Of a stretch of 61,850 bases of DNA, positions 61,361-61,850 are shown in pieces. Both the position numbers and the translations under genes were made by a program. The first letter of the stretch is position 1; each line of letters begins with the position of its first letter. This stretch comes from CBDUEV01 sp965366365 (GTDB lineage: Bacteria; Actinomycetota; Acidimicrobiia; Spongiisociales; JAENVV01): NCBI GenBank assembly GCA_965366365.1, contig CBDUEV010000011.1, forward strand, positions 1 to 61,850. The letters are read 5' to 3'. The notes beneath the pieces are model-generated. The model saw nothing but the letters and a program-made list of their open reading frames with translations. It ran no database searches and was not told where the DNA came from.

Positions 61361-61759
61361 ATGGCAAATCTCAAACCGCTTGTTCAGGCCACGGGCCGCC
61401 GCAAAGAGGCCACCGCCCGCGTTCGCCTCTACGCCGGCAGCGGATTGATCGTCGTCAACAAGAAGCCCATCGAAGGGTACTTCGCAACGGCGCAGCAGAG
61501 GATGCGGGCGACGGAGCCGCTTCGCGTGGCCGACGCCGAGACTCGCTATGACATCAATGCCACGGTCGAGGGCGGCGGTACCACTGGCCAGGCTGATGCA
61601 ATCCGCCTCGGCATCGCTCGGGCCCTTCTCGAAGTCGATCCCGAACTCCGTCCTGCGCTCAAGAAAGAGGGCCTCCTCACTCGCGATTCGCGCCAGGTGG
61701 AGAGCAAGAAGTACGGCCTCCGCAAGGCACGTCGGGCCCCGCAGTACACCAAGCGCTAG
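61361..61759 (+). CDS. rpsI: Ribosomal protein uS9 (132 aa)
   Basis: uS9: ATGRRKEATARVRLYAG (about 10-26) at the N-terminus, GGGTTGQADAIRLGIARALLEVDPELRP (about 70-97) and the basic C-terminal KKYGLRKARRAPQYTKR that ends in the KR tail that contacts P-site tRNA. ATG directly follows the rplM stop. Confidence 0.98.
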   Translation: MANLKPLVQATGRRKEATARVRLYAGSGLIVVNKKPIEGYFATAQQRMRATEPLRVADAETRYDINATVEGGGTTGQADAIRLGIARALLEVDPELRPALKKEGLLTRDSRQVESKKYGLRKARRAPQYTKR

Positions 61760-61764
61760 TCCGA

Positions 61765-61850
61765 ATGTTGAAGGACGGCCAGCGCCTGTTCGGAACGGAC
61801 GGCGTGAGAGGCGAGGCGAACGCCTCCCTCACCCCGGAGTTGGCGATGGA
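61765..61850 (+). CDS. glmM: Phosphoglucosamine mutase, 5' end only
   Basis: ATG 61765 opens a frame reading MLKDGQRLFGTDGVRGEAN, the invariant GlmM N-terminus (FGTDGVRG). The window ends after about 28 codons. rplM-rpsI-glmM is the standard order. Makes glucosamine-1-phosphate for cell wall synthesis. Confidence 0.95.
   Translation, partial: MLKDGQRLFGTDGVRGEANASLTPELAM

Overview
The window looks like chromosomal DNA of a high-GC, Gram-positive actinobacterium. The evidence is GC-rich codon use, many GTG/TTG starts, Bpa (the mycobacterial-type proteasome activator), an LprG/P55-type lipoprotein-exporter pair, and two blocks whose order resembles Mycobacterium tuberculosis: pth/rplY near mfd-mazG-lpqU-eno-ftsB-DUF501-ppx (Rv1014c to Rv1026), and the RDD/SpoIIM/DUF58/MoxR/DUF4350/DUF4129 envelope cluster (Rv3690 to Rv3695 region). 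Those comparisons come from memory, not from a search. There are no mycolic acid genes and no sporulation genes beyond SpoIIM homologues. A deep-branching lineage such as Acidimicrobiia is plausible but not proven. I see no insertion sequence, prophage, CRISPR array or rRNA.

Layout. 1-4.1 kb: tRNA-Arg(CCT), an unknown gene, a nitroreductase/flavin-reductase pair, a NYN-LOTUS RNA-binding or nuclease protein and two small genes. 4.1-15.8 kb: mostly minus strand, with a divergent ProA-like dehydrogenase, a GNAT acetyltransferase and a PhoX-like secreted protein (both plus), an acyl-CoA synthetase, an unknown gene, an iodotyrosine-deiodinase-like nitroreductase, an MFS transporter, YajQ, Bpa and an RDD protein. 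15.9-24.4 kb: a CHASE-PAS sensor kinase, then SpoIIM converging on a five-gene, translationally coupled MoxR operon. 24.5-32.8 kb: a small HTH regulator, an unknown gene and a Tad/Flp pilus locus (CpaB, TadZ, CpaF, TadB, TadC, Flp pilin, three pseudopilin-like proteins and an exported Thr/Ser-rich protein). It has no secretin, as expected for a single-membrane cell. A duplicated 33-bp element sits in front of the pilin.

32.9-47 kb is a plus-strand housekeeping run: rplY, pth, glpK, pgsA, an SDR, a thioesterase, mfd, a PpiC-type lipoprotein, mazG, eno, ftsB-like, DUF501, ppx and tRNA-Leu(TAA). 47-57 kb: a VOC protein, AceK (isocitrate dehydrogenase kinase/phosphatase, unexpected here), a hydrolase-fold protein lacking its nucleophile, polX, coaA, a Nudix hydrolase, a YIP1-like protein, truA and acs. 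56.9-61.85 kb: the LprG/P55-like pair (minus), a small membrane protein, an SDR, rplM-rpsI and the first bases of glmM.

Three points stand out. First, many genes lack a Shine-Dalgarno sequence and carry a TANNNT box only 6-10 nt before the start codon, which suggests widespread leaderless transcription. Second, pgsA appears to start with ATC and the hydrolase-like gene with CTG. Third, AceK together with acs suggests phosphorylation control of the acetate/glyoxylate branch in an actinobacterium. No wholly new multi-gene system can be claimed from sequence alone. The best candidates are the sensor kinase inside the conserved MoxR/RDD/SpoIIM cluster, and the duplicated element plus unknown gene at the Tad locus.
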